Part shown: piece by piece, positions 24,496 to 32,880 of the stretch
Layout: every line of letters begins with the position of its first letter
How positions within the stretch are numbered: position 1 is the first letter of the stretch
Assembly: GCF_030817195.1 (NCBI RefSeq)
Contig: NZ_JAUSYZ010000001.1
Location: 868,001 to 932,000, forward strand
DNA length: 64,000 nucleotides
Direction of reading: 5' to 3'
Source: Arthrobacter globiformis
Lineage (GTDB): Bacteria > Actinomycetota > Actinomycetes > Actinomycetales > Micrococcaceae
Position numbers and translations under genes: made by a program
The notes under the pieces: generated by a model
The model's input: only the letters and a program-made list of their open reading frames with translations
Told to the model about the DNA's origin: nothing
Databases searched by the model: none

Positions 24496-25914
24496 ATGGC
24501 AAGCAAGACAGCACCTCCCCCGCTGGAGGTCAGCACGCGCAGGACCATTGCGGGAATGATCCTGGCAATGGCACTCATTGAGTCGCTCAGCGGGGTCACA
24601 CAGGGATATCTGAATCCCATCCTGCCCGCGCTGGGACCCGTCTTCGGGATTGACGATCCCACCATCAACGGCATCTTCCTCATCTCCAACGTCAGCTTCG
24701 CCGTCCTGACCCCGATTATTTCGAGGCTTGGCGACAGCTACGGATACCGGCTGGTGCTGCGCTGGTCCACGGGTGTTGTGGCGGCCGGCGTGCTTCAAAT
24801 GGCACTCTGGCCGTCGCTGTGGACGGTGACGGTGGGCGTCGTCATGCTCACCTGCGTTGTGGGCTTCATTCCGCTCATGATGGGAATCCTGCGGGTCAGC
24901 AGCCCATCCCGCACGCGCACCGGCGTGAGCGTCATGATCGGAATGCTCATGATCATGGTGGGGGCCGGCGGGCTTCTCGCGGGCATCATCGGTGTCACCG
25001 ACCCGATGCTCGGCTTTTGGGTGGCAGTGCCGTTCGCTGTGGTCGCCCTCGTCTGCTCGTTCATACTGCCCGACGCCGGGATTCCGACGCGTGAGGGCAT
25101 CGCCCTTGCGCCGTTGCTCGCTTGCTCACTCGGGCTGATTGGGTTTGTCGTGGCGCTCTCGATGGCGCCTGAATGGGGCTGGCTCGACGCCCGGACCCTT
25201 GCGGCAGGCGTGGCGGGGATTGCACTGCTGGTTTACTGGGCCAGGCGCGATTTCAGCTGCACCCAGGGCCGCAGGTTCATGGACCTACGGATGCTGTCGA
25301 ATCCGCGGATCAGGGCTGTCTCGCTGGCCACCTTCTTCTTCGGTTTCGCGTCCATCAGCTACTTCGGCACTAACGGCATTTTCCTGCATTCCAACCCGGA
25401 TATGACGGGTTACGGATTTGGTCTTAGCCCGCTGATGATCGCCATTGTCCTTGCGCTGGCCTCGGTACTTTCCCTGGCCTCCTCACTGCTCACGGCCAAG
25501 GCACTCAGGAAGTTCGGCGAACGGGCCACCCTCGTCTTCGCAGGCGTCCTGCTGGCGGGCGGTTTCCTGGTGATGATGATTGCCCACGGATCCCTCCCGG
25601 GCTATTGCGCCGGCTTCGCCATGTTCAACCTGAGCCTGGGGATGTACCAGGCGGGGACCCGGGCGCTGTCGGTCGAAGGCGTCCCCCTGGAGGAGACCTC
25701 GACGGCGGCCGGACTCAATGAGCTGGCATTGTCCGTCGGCATCGCCGTGGGGGCTGCAGTGGTCAAGCTCATCTCCTCAGCCTCGGCCGAGGCGGGGCAC
25801 ATAACAGAGGCCGGACTGCTGTCCATCTGCGGCGCCTTGGCAATGGCGGCTTTGATTGCCGCCGCCGCGAGTGCGGCCTACCCCACGCGCCAAGCTGCCG
25901 AGGTGGCGGCATGA
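24496..25914 (+). CDS. MFS transporter (drug:H+ antiporter-2-like)
   Basis: 472 residues with roughly fourteen hydrophobic segments. MFS motif A appears as SRLGDSYGYRLVLRWSTGVV near residue 75. A second-half counterpart lies at TAKALRKFGERATLVFAGVL. AAGGA sits 6 nt before the ATG at 24496. The stop overlaps the start of the amidohydrolase (ATGA, 25911-25914), so the two are coupled. Because the partner hydrolyses amides, the transporter probably imports the substrate or exports the product rather than a drug; this is inference. Confidence 0.85.
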   Translation: MASKTAPPPLEVSTRRTIAGMILAMALIESLSGVTQGYLNPILPALGPVFGIDDPTINGIFLISNVSFAVLTPIISRLGDSYGYRLVLRWSTGVVAAGVLQMALWPSLWTVTVGVVMLTCVVGFIPLMMGILRVSSPSRTRTGVSVMIGMLMIMVGAGGLLAGIIGVTDPMLGFWVAVPFAVVALVCSFILPDAGIPTREGIALAPLLACSLGLIGFVVALSMAPEWGWLDARTLAAGVAGIALLVYWARRDFSCTQGRRFMDLRMLSNPRIRAVSLATFFFGFASISYFGTNGIFLHSNPDMTGYGFGLSPLMIAIVLALASVLSLASSLLTAKALRKFGERATLVFAGVLLAGGFLVMMIAHGSLPGYCAGFAMFNLSLGMYQAGTRALSVEGVPLEETSTAAGLNELALSVGIAVGAAVVKLISSASAEAGHITEAGLLSICGALAMAALIAAAASAAYPTRQAAEVAA

Positions 25915-27122
25915 TCCCCGGACCAGCTGGCCACAGGCGAGGGGCCGCCGTCATTCCTGTATCCCGGGGCGATATCGAAACCGCCCTCGAGGCCGCAGTG
26001 GAGCGCTGGAAGCCGGAGATTCTGGATCTGAGCCACGCCATTCATGCGGATCCGGAGCTCGGCGGCCATGAGTTCCGTGCCGCCAAGCGGGTGAACCGGG
26101 TACTCCGGATGGCTGGGTTCAGCTTCGATGAGCCGCAGCCTGCACAGCCCACCGCATTCAGCGCGCGCTTCGGATCCGGCGCGCTTGTGGTGGCACTCTG
26201 TGCTGAATACGACGCGTTGCCCGACATCGGTCATGCGTGCGGGCACAACGTAAACGCGGCCAGCGCGGTGGGGGCGGCGCTGGCGCTGGCGGCCGTGGCC
26301 GACGAAGTGGGCCTCACCGTCAAAGTGCTCGGAACTCCCGCGGAAGAGACCACCGGCGGCAAAGTGGACTTGATAGACGAGGGCTTTTTCGACGACGTAT
26401 CCCTGGCCATGATGGCGCACGCTGCGGCAACAGACGTCGTGGGTGGTTCGTCCCTGGCGATGTGCATGTGGGACGTGCTGTTCGAGGGGCGGCCAGCCCA
26501 TGCCGCGGCGGCTCCTGCAGAAGGTATCAACGCACTCGACGCGCTGGTAGTCGCGCAGACGGCAATTGCCTTGGCACGGCAGCAACTGCCAGCGGGTTCG
26601 ATCGTATCTTTGATCGTGACGGAAGGCGGGAGTGCCGTTAACGTCATTCCGGAGCGTGCCCGGGCCAACATTGAAATGCGGGCCGTCAGCACCGAGAACC
26701 TCCGGCTGATCCAACACAAAGTGAGGCGCTGCCTTGAAGCCGGTGCTCATGCGAGCGGCAGCACCCTTCAGGTCACACCCACGGGCAACGACTACGCAGA
26801 ACTGCGTCAGGACGCATTCCTGTCAGAGGCCTACCGTGCAGCGATGACGGCCAGGGGCAGGGTCGTCACGTTCAGCGCCGAGCCAGTGGCCTCGACGGAC
26901 ATGGGAAATGTCTCGCAGCTCGTGCCGAGCATTCATCCTATGGTCGGCTACGACGTGAGGGGCTCCGCGCACCACACCGCCGAGTTCGCTGCCTTCGGTG
27001 CCTCCGCGGGTGCGGACAAAGCGGTGCTTGACGGATCGTTCGGACTGGCCTCAGCGGCATGTGCAGCGGCCACGGACCCGGAGCAAACTAGGCGGCTGCT
27101 CCGCCGAACGGTGGTGCAGTAG
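25911..27122 (+). CDS. M20-family amidohydrolase (AbgB/M20D-like)
   Basis: 403 residues. Metal-binding motifs of M20 are present: CAEYDALPDIGHACGHNVNA near residue 105 (H, D), GTPAEETTGGKVDLID near 145 (EE), and the late H in GSAHHTAEFAAF near 350. The dimerisation domain (FEGRPAHAAAAPAEGINALD) is intact. These enzymes cleave N-acyl or aminobenzoyl amino acids. The GxGHACGHN-type signature places it near AbgB and aminoacylases. It forms an operon with the MFS transporter and is divergent from the frameshifted Lrp regulator, which would be the expected controller. Confidence 0.88.
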   Translation: MIPGPAGHRRGAAVIPVSRGDIETALEAAVERWKPEILDLSHAIHADPELGGHEFRAAKRVNRVLRMAGFSFDEPQPAQPTAFSARFGSGALVVALCAEYDALPDIGHACGHNVNAASAVGAALALAAVADEVGLTVKVLGTPAEETTGGKVDLIDEGFFDDVSLAMMAHAAATDVVGGSSLAMCMWDVLFEGRPAHAAAAPAEGINALDALVVAQTAIALARQQLPAGSIVSLIVTEGGSAVNVIPERARANIEMRAVSTENLRLIQHKVRRCLEAGAHASGSTLQVTPTGNDYAELRQDAFLSEAYRAAMTARGRVVTFSAEPVASTDMGNVSQLVPSIHPMVGYDVRGSAHHTAEFAAFGASAGADKAVLDGSFGLASAACAAATDPEQTRRLLRRTVVQ

Positions 27123-27187
27123 GGGAACCCGCAAGCGCAATGTGTTACCCGGCCGCGTGACGCGAACCACGGCCGGTGCAAAGAAAT

Positions 27188-27207
27188 GGCTAGGATGGTT
27201 CCTAGCC
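27188..27207. promoter_or_regulatory. Perfect palindrome in the fba promoter
   Basis: GGCTAGGA-TGGT-TCCTAGCC, an 8-4-8 inverted repeat 59 bp before the fba start. TAGGAT (27191-27196) inside it could be the -10 element, so a bound protein would block transcription. Confidence 0.5.
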
Positions 27208-27266
27208 GACGAGGTTCACTCCAGGGTCAACCCAACCCGCAGACGAAATCCGATTTAGGAGTCAGC

Positions 27267-28286
<1,020 letters not shown>

Positions 28287-28288
28287 TC

Positions 28289-28711
28289 ATGTCCGACGAG
28301 TTCCGGAAGAACCTGTTGGGCCCCGAGCCCACGCTCCTGCCTGCCGAGACCGAGGTGTACCAGCACCTCGCGCTCGGCGCTGAGGCGCTGGACCTCGTGG
28401 AAAAGCACCCGACGTCATCGCTGTTGTGGGCCGTCCTGGCCGAGGAGGCATGGGCGGAAGGCCGCACCATTGATTCCTACGCCTACGCACGGGTCGGCTA
28501 CCACCGTGGCCTGGACTCGCTCCGCCGCAACGGCTGGCGGGGTGTGGGGCCCATCCCGTGGGAGCACGAGCCCAACCGCGGCTTCCTGCGGGCGCTTTAC
28601 TCGCTGGGCCGCGCCTCCGCCGCCATCAACGAGGCGGAGGAACCCGAGCGCATCGAGAAGTTCCTCAACGACTCGGACCCCAGGGCCAAGGCAGCCATCG
28701 AAGGCAAGTAA
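28289..28711 (+). CDS. DUF3151 family protein
   Basis: 140 residues, starting 2 nt after the fba stop, so co-transcribed and translationally coupled. The family is confined to actinobacteria. Helical and rich in conserved aromatic residues: LGPEPTLLPAETEVYQHLAL, SSLLWAVLAEEAWAEGRTID, SYAYARVGYHRGLDSLRRNG and RGVGPIPWEHEPNRGFLRAL. No enzymatic motif is visible and no function is established. Constant linkage to a glycolytic gene suggests a structural or regulatory role connected with aldolase. Confidence 0.88.
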   Translation: MSDEFRKNLLGPEPTLLPAETEVYQHLALGAEALDLVEKHPTSSLLWAVLAEEAWAEGRTIDSYAYARVGYHRGLDSLRRNGWRGVGPIPWEHEPNRGFLRALYSLGRASAAINEAEEPERIEKFLNDSDPRAKAAIEGK

Positions 28712-28718
28712 TACAACA

Positions 28719-28778
28719 TCCCCACCGCCTCCCTCGCTTCGCTCCGCTCAGCCAGGGAACCCTCGGCGGCGGCGCCCC
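28719..28778 (-). repeat. Diverged inverted copy of the 58-bp dispersed repeat
   Basis: Begins TCCCCACC and contains CAGGGAACCCT, the reverse complement of the landmarks in the copies at 28840, 35794 and 42947. The centre differs. It faces the copy at 28840-28897 across the hairpin at 28781-28834. Confidence 0.6.
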
Positions 28779-28780
28779 GT

Positions 28781-28834
28781 ATACGACGGCGGGCGGTCAC
28801 CTTCTCCAAAGAAGGTGACCGCCCGCCGGCGTAT
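28781..28834. terminator. Strong bidirectional hairpin between DUF3151 and UDG-like genes
   Basis: Perfect 18-bp stem (28787-28804 with 28811-28828), loop of 6 nt, extended by ATACG/CGTAT at the base. There is no T-run, but the stem is very stable and separates convergent genes. Confidence 0.75.
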
Positions 28835-28839
28835 GAGTT

Positions 28840-28897
28840 GGGCCCACGCCTGCCGGGTTCCCTGACCGAGCTTGCGAGGTTAGGGGGCAGGTGGGGA
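28840..28897 (+). repeat. 58-bp dispersed repeat, copy 1
   Basis: Starts GGGCCCACGCC and ends GGTGGGGA, with TTCCCTGACCGAGCTTGCGA in the middle. Same length and orientation as the copies at 35794-35851 and 42947-43004. Its right end supplies the stop codon and the last codons (KSPPAP) of the leftward UDG-like gene. Confidence 0.85.
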
Positions 28898-29521
28898 CTT
28901 CTGCAGGCCGGTGCGGGCCATGGCGTCGGCGTAGGCAACCTGCATCTCGTCCAGGTACTGCTTCTGCCGCTCGGGGGATCCGGCGAAGGAGCGGCCGCTC
29001 AGCGAACGGACCTTATAGGTCTTCAGTCCGCGGCGCCACAGCAGGGGAACTTCGGTCTTGAGCAGCAGGCCGGCGAGGCGGTTGGCCTCGGTGCCGTGGG
29101 CAATGATGACCGAGGCGCGGGGCACCAGGGCCAGGACCTTCAGCAGCGGCTTGAGGCCGGCCTGGATCTGGTCGGGAGTGAACTTGCCGTTCGGCTCACC
29201 CGGCGTGTGCCACGGGTGCACGTTCCACGGCATGATGTATTCCGGCCGCAGGCCCAGCTTCCACTGGAGGCCCAGCATGCGGGTGGCGGCATCGTCGTCG
29301 CCCGGCATGATGAAGCCGGTGGGCGATGCCGTGCCGATGTTGGAGAAGAGGCTGATGATGCGGCATTCGTCGACGTCGTGGGCGGGGTCGACGTACGGCA
29401 CCTGGGTGCCCGGCTTGGCGCTCTGCAACGTGTCGCAGAGCTCATTGACAGCGGCAACGTTGGGCTCGTAACGGCGCTTCAGTAGCTGTTCATGGAAGGA
29501 TTCGGTAGCCAGAGCGGTCAT
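28880..29521 (-). CDS. Uracil-DNA-glycosylase-superfamily protein (putative)
   Basis: 213 residues from ATG at 29521. The pattern resembles UDG-fold proteins annotated as uracil-DNA glycosylases in actinobacteria: YVDPAHDVDECRIISLFSNI near residue 42, MPWNVHPWHTPGEPNGKFTP near 100 (an N-x4-P/H motif), PRASVIIAHGTEANRLAGLL near 136, and a late KTYKVRSLSGRSFAG. A classical GxD-water-activating motif is not obvious, so activity is uncertain. The last six residues and the stop are formed by the 58-bp repeat. A candidate -10 (TAAACT, 29643-29648 region) suggests a leader of about 110 nt. Confidence 0.6.
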   Translation of the reverse strand: MTALATESFHEQLLKRRYEPNVAAVNELCDTLQSAKPGTQVPYVDPAHDVDECRIISLFSNIGTASPTGFIMPGDDDAATRMLGLQWKLGLRPEYIMPWNVHPWHTPGEPNGKFTPDQIQAGLKPLLKVLALVPRASVIIAHGTEANRLAGLLLKTEVPLLWRRGLKTYKVRSLSGRSFAGSPERQKQYLDEMQVAYADAMARTGLQKSPPAP

Positions 29522-30160
29522 ATGGTGCTGTGTCTCCTGCAGGTGGGTCGCGCCGCCGCGCCACAGGCCGGCACGCCGCAGGCATGCCGAGTGCGGCGTG
29601 GTGTGAAATGAGATGTGGACCGGTGCTTGACCGATCCTTCCCAGTTTAGCAAGGCGTCCGAAACCGTGAGGCCCCGGCCCTGCGCGCCTCCGTGACGGAG
29701 CCGCGCAGGCGGGGGCCTGCAGGGAAGTAAGTGAGGGCTAAATCACTCCCAGGGCCGTTTGGTGGCGAGGCGTGCCCTCCCCGAGGGCCTCGCTGTTGCG
29801 GTGGGCGAGAATCCCGAGGAGGGATCGTTATAGGCGTCATTGAACTTCTGCCGGTCCCGGCGGTCAGGGAACGAGGTGGTTGCCCGGTGTGGAGCTCCGG
29901 GGGTGCGGGGCAGGGACCCGGCGTGGGTGACGCGGATGTCACCGGAATCTGCCGCACGGGCGGAATACCAAAAGCCATACTTTTGGCACCCATCCGCTAA
30001 ACTTGGGTGGTAAGAGCCCCGGAACTCTTGCGTCCTTCCCCGGCCAGCGCCGCGGGTTCGGGCGGCGAATTCGGGGCATTCTCATGAACGGCGCCGACCT
30101 CCGGTTGAAGCACCTCGGTGATCCAGCCGGGCTAGGCCCGAACGAATGGGGGAGGATCCC
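29522..30160. other. 639-bp intergenic region between UDG-like gene and purA
   Basis: No convincing gene. A leftward 115-residue frame (29646-29993) is Pro/Arg-rich and crosses a large hairpin, so it is not accepted. The region holds a long imperfect hairpin (AGGCCCC 29669-29675 with GGGGCCT 29712-29718, and inner arms), an inverted repeat at 29968-29986 and a -10-like TAAACT at 29998-30003 facing purA. That would give purA a leader of about 150 nt. Confidence 0.5.
29968..29986. promoter_or_regulatory. Inverted repeat over the purA -35 region
   Basis: CCAAAAG-CCATA-CTTTTGG, perfect 7-5-7 palindrome centred about 23 bp before TAAACT (29998-30003). The AT-rich arms stand out in this GC-rich sequence. 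Possible purine-responsive operator. Confidence 0.45.
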
Positions 30161-31450
30161 ATGCCAGCAATCGTGATCGTCGGAGCCCAATGGGGCGACG
30201 AAGGAAAAGGTAAGGCCACCGACCTGCTTGGCGGCCGCGTCGACTACGTAGTGAAGCCGAACGGCGGTAACAACGCCGGGCACACAGTCGTCGTAGGCGG
30301 TGAGAAGTATGAGCTCAAGCTCCTTCCGGCCGGCATCCTCAGCCCCAACGCCGTCCCCATCATCGGCAACGGCTGCGTCGTCAACCTCGAGGCACTTTTC
30401 CAGGAGATCGACGGCCTCGAAGCCCGCGGCGCGGACACCTCCAAGCTGCGTGTTTCCGCCAACGCACACCTCGTTGCTCCGTACCACCAGGTTCTGGACA
30501 AGGTCACTGAACGCTTCCTCGGGAGCCGTGCCATCGGCACCACCGGCCGGGGCATCGGGCCCACCTACATGGACAAGGTTGCCCGGCTGGGGATCCGTGT
30601 CCAGGACGTCTTCGACGAGTCCATCCTGCGCCAGAAGGTCGAAGGTTCGCTGCGCCAGAAGAACGAGCTGCTGGTTAAAATCTATAACCGCCGCAGCATC
30701 GAGGTGGATGAAGTGGTCAACTACTTCCTCTCCTTCGCAGACCGGCTGCGCCCCCTGGTCATCGACAGCACTCTCGTGCTGAACGCCGCCCTGGACGAGG
30801 GCAAGGTGGTTCTCATGGAAGGCGGCCAGGCCACGTTCCTCGACGTCGACCACGGCACCTACCCGTTCGTCACGTCCTCCAACCCCACCGCCGGCGGCGC
30901 ATCGGTGGGTTCGGGCATCGGCCCCACCCGCATCTCCCGGTCCATCGGCATCATCAAGGCGTACACCACCCGCGTCGGCGCCGGCCCGTTCCCCACGGAA
31001 CTCTTCGACGAAATGGGCATGTACCTGCAGAAGACCGGCGGCGAGTTCGGCGTTAACACCGGACGCCCGCGCCGCTGCGGCTGGTACGACGCCGTGCTGG
31101 CCCGCCACGCCTCCCGCGTGAACGGCTTCACCGACTACTTCGTCACCAAGCTTGACGTCCTCACCGGCATCGAACAGATCCCGGTGTGCGTGGCCTACGA
31201 CGTCGACGGCGTCCGGCACGACGAGATGCCCATGACCCAGACGGAGTTCCACCATGCCAAGCCCATCTTCGAGTACTTCGAAGGCTGGACCGAGGACATC
31301 ACCGGCGCCCGTACGCTTGCTGACCTGCCCGAGAATGCCCGCAATTACGTGCTTGCCCTCGAGAAGCTGTCCGGCACCCGCTTCTCCGCGATCGGCGTGG
31401 GACCGGACCGCGACCAGACCATCGTGGTCAACGACCTGATCAACGACTGA
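30161..31450 (+). CDS. purA: Adenylosuccinate synthetase
   Basis: 429 residues from ATG at 30161, preceded by GGGGGAGG. It joins IMP and aspartate using GTP on the way to AMP. GTP-binding loop VGAQWGDEGKGKATDLLGG at residue 7 and NGGNNAGHTVVVGGEKYELK are intact; other motifs are TTGRGIGPTYMDKVARLGIR, SSNPTAGGASVGSGIGPTRI, TRVGAGPFPTELFDEMG, and GRPRRCGWYDAVLARHASRV. Length is standard. The gene is followed by a strong hairpin at 31493-31530 and appears monocistronic. Confidence 0.97.
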   Translation: MPAIVIVGAQWGDEGKGKATDLLGGRVDYVVKPNGGNNAGHTVVVGGEKYELKLLPAGILSPNAVPIIGNGCVVNLEALFQEIDGLEARGADTSKLRVSANAHLVAPYHQVLDKVTERFLGSRAIGTTGRGIGPTYMDKVARLGIRVQDVFDESILRQKVEGSLRQKNELLVKIYNRRSIEVDEVVNYFLSFADRLRPLVIDSTLVLNAALDEGKVVLMEGGQATFLDVDHGTYPFVTSSNPTAGGASVGSGIGPTRISRSIGIIKAYTTRVGAGPFPTELFDEMGMYLQKTGGEFGVNTGRPRRCGWYDAVLARHASRVNGFTDYFVTKLDVLTGIEQIPVCVAYDVDGVRHDEMPMTQTEFHHAKPIFEYFEGWTEDITGARTLADLPENARNYVLALEKLSGTRFSAIGVGPDRDQTIVVNDLIND

Positions 31451-31492
31451 CGCCGGAAGCTTCCGGAAACGACAGCTCAACAAGCAGTTCCC

Positions 31493-31550
31493 GACGGCGG
31501 CGGGTCACCTCACGGTGGCCCGCCGCCGTCGTCGTCAGTCCGTTCTTTTT
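31493..31550 (+). terminator. purA terminator
   Basis: 12-bp perfect stem (31493-31504 with 31519-31530) with a T-rich stretch (TTCTTTTT) about 13 nt after it. A second small palindrome CTTTTTCGG/CCGAAAAAG follows at 31545-31577. Confidence 0.7.
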
Positions 31551-31592
31551 CGGGGAGAGCCCGCCCCGTCCGAAAAAGTTTTCCGGGACCGC

Positions 31593-31618
31593 GTAACTTT
31601 CCGGCCCGCCTCAGCGAT
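31593..31618 (+). promoter_or_regulatory. Putative ECF-sigma (SigD-type) promoter 1
   Basis: GTAAC (31593-31597), 17-nt spacer, CGAT (31615-31618) within CGATTA. SigD of corynebacteria and mycobacteria is known to use GTAAC...CGAT. The same motif with the same spacing recurs at 33797-33822. An ECF sigma gene lies between the two. Confidence 0.6.
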
Positions 31619-31636
31619 TACGTATATGTAAGCGCC

Positions 31637-31669
31637 GGGACGGAGGTTGTCCCCCATCGGTCTCCGTCC
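31637..31669 (+). ncRNA. Leader hairpin with conserved C-rich loop (copy 1)
   Basis: GGACGGAG (31638-31645) pairs with CTCCGTCC (31662-31669) around a 16-nt loop that begins GTTGTCCCCCATC. The loop's first 13 nt are identical to those of the hairpin at 33838-33877, while the stems differ by compensatory changes. It lies in the 5' leader of the secreted protein gene, 31 nt before its start codon. Confidence 0.6.
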
Positions 31670-31700
31670 GGCCTTCAATCAACCAAAGGATTTTTTTCTG

Positions 31701-32228
31701 ATGAAGAGTGTTAGCAAGACCACCAAGATTGCTGTCGCAGCCGCCATCGTCGCTGTCGGGGGTTTCTCCAGCATCGGACTGGCCAACGCCGCCCAGGTGT
31801 CCAGCTCGCAGCATGCAGAGGTGACCCCCGCTACGCCCGCAGCCCCGGCCGTTCCTGCCACCGAGATCCCGGCAGTGCCCGCCGTCCCGGCTACCCCGAC
31901 GGTTCCGGCCGCCCCCGCCGCCAAGGCCAAGGCTGCCGGCGAAGCTGCGGACGCAGCCGACGCCGCAGTGGAAGCTGACGAGGACAACGCCGTCGCCAAC
32001 GCCAACGTCTCCGCCGGGGACAAGGCTGCCGGCGCCGACGTAACCGCAGCAGTTCCCGCCGTTCCCGCTGTCCCCGGTGGCGCCGGAGTTCCGGCTGCCC
32101 CGGCCGTTCCTGCCGTCCCGGCTGTACCGGACGTAACGGACCACGTCGCCAAGCCTGCCACGCCGTCCGCCACCGCAGACGCTGACGTCAAGGCTGACGC
32201 TGCTGCCGACCTGCCCACCGGCAAGTAG
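31701..32228 (+). CDS. Secreted Ala/Pro/Val-rich protein
   Basis: 175 residues from ATG at 31701 (AAAGGA 10 nt upstream; a T7 run lies between). A Sec signal peptide is clear: MKSVSKTTKIAVAAAIVAVG, cleavage near ANA-AQ. The mature part is almost wholly Ala, Pro, Val, Thr and Asp, with repeated PAVPAVPATP-type stretches on both sides of an acidic Ala-rich middle (AADAADAAVEADEDNAVANA). No enzyme motif is visible. It may be a cell-wall-associated or extended surface protein. It precedes an ECF sigma gene and has its own SigD-like promoter, so it is a likely member of that sigma factor's regulon. Confidence 0.75.
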   Translation: MKSVSKTTKIAVAAAIVAVGGFSSIGLANAAQVSSSQHAEVTPATPAAPAVPATEIPAVPAVPATPTVPAAPAAKAKAAGEAADAADAAVEADEDNAVANANVSAGDKAAGADVTAAVPAVPAVPGGAGVPAAPAVPAVPAVPDVTDHVAKPATPSATADADVKADAAADLPTGK

Positions 32229-32270
32229 TCCACAGCACGCGAAACAGGGCGTTCCTCGAATAGGGGCGTG

Positions 32271-32308
32271 AGGTGTGCGGCGGTTAGGCTTACTACCGCC
32301 GCACACCT
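32271..32308. promoter_or_regulatory. 14-bp perfect inverted repeat before the sigma gene
   Basis: AGGTGTGCGGCGGT (32271-32284) and ACCGCCGCACACCT (32295-32308) with a 10-nt loop. It lies between the secreted-protein stop and the sigma-factor ribosome site (GGGAAGG, 32317-32323). It may act as a transcript-end or attenuator structure, or as an operator. Confidence 0.55.
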
Positions 32309-32331
32309 GCAGTAAAGGGAAGGACAGCTCC

Positions 32332-32880
32332 TTGGCAGCTCAGCTGACCGATGACGAATTGTCAGCAGCCCTTTCTGGCGACCCCTCCGGCTTCAGTGCT
32401 GTCTACACCGTCATTTCCCCCGCTGTCCTGGGCTATTTCCGGGCCCGGGGGGTGGACGACGCCGAAGCCCTCACCCAGGACGTCTTCGTGGATGTCCTGC
32501 CCAAGCTCAGCAATGTCAGGGGCGGCCACTCCGGGCTGCGGACATTTATCTTCTCAGTGGCGCACGCCCGGCTCGTGGACTACCACCGCCGGTCCGCGAG
32601 GACGCCGCATTTCACCGAATTCGATCCGCTTGAGGACCACAGACGGGCGAGTTCCGCCGAGGACGAGGTCCTCGGTTCGATGGGCGGAATCACATCCGCT
32701 CTGGCCACGCTCAACGACGACCAGCGGGAAGTCCTGGTCCTGCGGATCGTTGCGGACCTTTCGGTTGAACAGGTGGCCGGCATCATGGACAAAACCCCCG
32801 GGGCCATCAAACAGCTCCAGCGCCGCGGGCTCATCGCCCTGCGCGAACTCGTCAAGGAAAAGGACCACGCAGCATCATGA
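32332..32880 (+). CDS. ECF RNA polymerase sigma factor (SigD-like)
   Basis: 182 residues from TTG at 32332, which has GGGAAGG 8 nt upstream; a GTG at 32275 lies inside the inverted repeat and has no ribosome site. Region 2 reads FSAVYTVISPAVLGYFRARG and DAEALTQDVFVDVLPKLSNV, then LRTFIFSVAHARLVDYHRRS. Region 4 reads LATLNDDQREVLVLRIVADL and SVEQVAGIMDKTPGAIKQLQ. The stop overlaps the next gene (ATGA). Two nearby GTAAC-N17-CGAT promoters fit the known SigD consensus, so it probably recognises them; the identity as SigD is inferred. Confidence 0.88.
   Translation: MAAQLTDDELSAALSGDPSGFSAVYTVISPAVLGYFRARGVDDAEALTQDVFVDVLPKLSNVRGGHSGLRTFIFSVAHARLVDYHRRSARTPHFTEFDPLEDHRRASSAEDEVLGSMGGITSALATLNDDQREVLVLRIVADLSVEQVAGIMDKTPGAIKQLQRRGLIALRELVKEKDHAAS

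Noticed and set aside
29646..29993. 115-residue leftward frame in the purA upstream gap
   Set aside because: Pro/Arg/Gly-rich, spans a long hairpin, no ribosome site and no recognisable motif.
30140..30160. purA ribosome site as proven target of the C-rich loop RNA
   Set aside because: An 8-bp G:C-rich match is expected by chance in a genome of this composition; kept only as a testable candidate.
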